Origin: a bacterium
Lineage (GTDB): Bacteria > Bdellovibrionota > FAC87 > UBA2466
Direction: 5' to 3'
Assembly: GCA_022842225.1 (NCBI GenBank)
Contig: JALHPX010000200.1
Coordinates: 1 to 6,068 of the forward strand
DNA: 6,068 nt
The notes beneath the pieces were generated by a model. The model was given only the letters and a program-made list of their open reading frames with translations. It was not told where the DNA came from and searched no databases. Shown piece after piece: positions 5,705-6,068 of the stretch (position 1 is the first letter of the stretch; each line of letters begins with the position of its first letter). The position numbers and the translations under genes were made by a program.

Positions 5705-6068
5705 CAGGTACTGATACCGGGGTTGGCAAGACTACGATTAGCGCTGGTTTGCTGAAGATGCTCTACGGCGCAAAATCGGTTCACTATTGGAAGCCGATCC
5801 AAACCGGAACCATTGTCGGCGACGATACGAAAGACATCCAACGCGCCACTGAGTTGCCTGCGGATATTTTTTGGGAGCCTTGCTACCGTTTCGCCGATCC
5901 GCTAGCTCCGGCACACGCCGCAAAGAAATGGAATAAGACCATCGACATGGCCGAAGTTGTCTCGGTTTTTCGCTCCAAGAAGGTCAAGAATGATTTTCTT
6001 ATCGTCGAGGGTGCGGGCGGAGTTTTGGTTCCTCTTAATTCCAGCATTCTCCAAATCGATCTCATGAA
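5686..6068 (+). CDS. bioD: Dethiobiotin synthetase, N-terminal part (runs off the window)
   Basis: An open frame from ATG 5686 to the window edge, 127 complete codons out of roughly 225 in the family. BioD uses ATP and CO2 to close the ureido ring of 7,8-diaminopelargonate, giving dethiobiotin, in the cytoplasm. The P-loop GTDTGVGKT is at residues 8-16. YWKPIQTG (34-41) carries the conserved Lys36 of the substrate/carbamate site, and GDDTKDI (45-51) holds the Mg-binding Asp. FADPLAPAHAA (69-79) matches the FxxPxxPHxAA segment, and VEGAGGVLVPLN (107-118) holds the conserved Glu108 and the substrate-binding GAGG loop. All expected residues of the visible part are intact. The start overlaps the bioF stop by 19 bases, which suggests coupled translation. 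The E. coli-type partner genes bioA and bioB are not in view. Confidence 0.95.
   Translation, partial: MDGIFIAGTDTGVGKTTISAGLLKMLYGAKSVHYWKPIQTGTIVGDDTKDIQRATELPADIFWEPCYRFADPLAPAHAAKKWNKTIDMAEVVSVFRSKKVKNDFLIVEGAGGVLVPLNSSILQIDLM

Overview
The window is ordinary chromosomal DNA of a Gram-negative bacterium, with a base composition close to half G+C by eye. It holds the last codons of tatC, a Sec-type secreted small protein, a membrane-anchored FecR-like protein, a pteridine-reductase-like enzyme and the start of a biotin operon. The mix of exported proteins of unknown function and the FecR/Fn3-like architecture would suit Bdellovibrionota or another former deltaproteobacterial group. That placement is an impression, not something proved by the sequence. 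No tRNA, rRNA, CRISPR array, transposase, integrase or phage gene was seen.

Layout. At 2-61 is the C-terminus of a TatC-like translocase subunit. Fifteen bases later, at 77-430, comes a TTG-started secreted protein that is probably co-transcribed with it. It converges on a 104-residue cytoplasmic coiled-coil protein (427-741, minus), and the two stop codons share one TTAA. A non-coding stretch of about 270 bases (742-1008) contains two hairpins and leads into a two-gene plus-strand unit. This unit is a FecR-like protein with two Fn3-like repeats (1009-2112) and a 516-residue exported, mostly helical protein of unknown function (2190-3740). An inverted-repeat-rich gap with a duplicated 9-mer separates them.

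At 3745-4494 (minus) lies an SDR enzyme of the pteridine reductase type. It is divergent from bioF (4544-5704), with only 49 bases between the start codons. bioD (5686 to the window edge) overlaps the end of bioF by 19 bases. BioF makes 7-keto-8-aminopelargonate and BioD makes dethiobiotin, so the right end is a biotin operon whose other genes probably lie beyond the window.

Nothing here is clearly a new biological system. The features most worth a second look are a perfect 8+8 dyad one base before the bioF start codon, the paired hairpins upstream of the FecR-like gene, and the FecR-like/secreted-protein gene pair.
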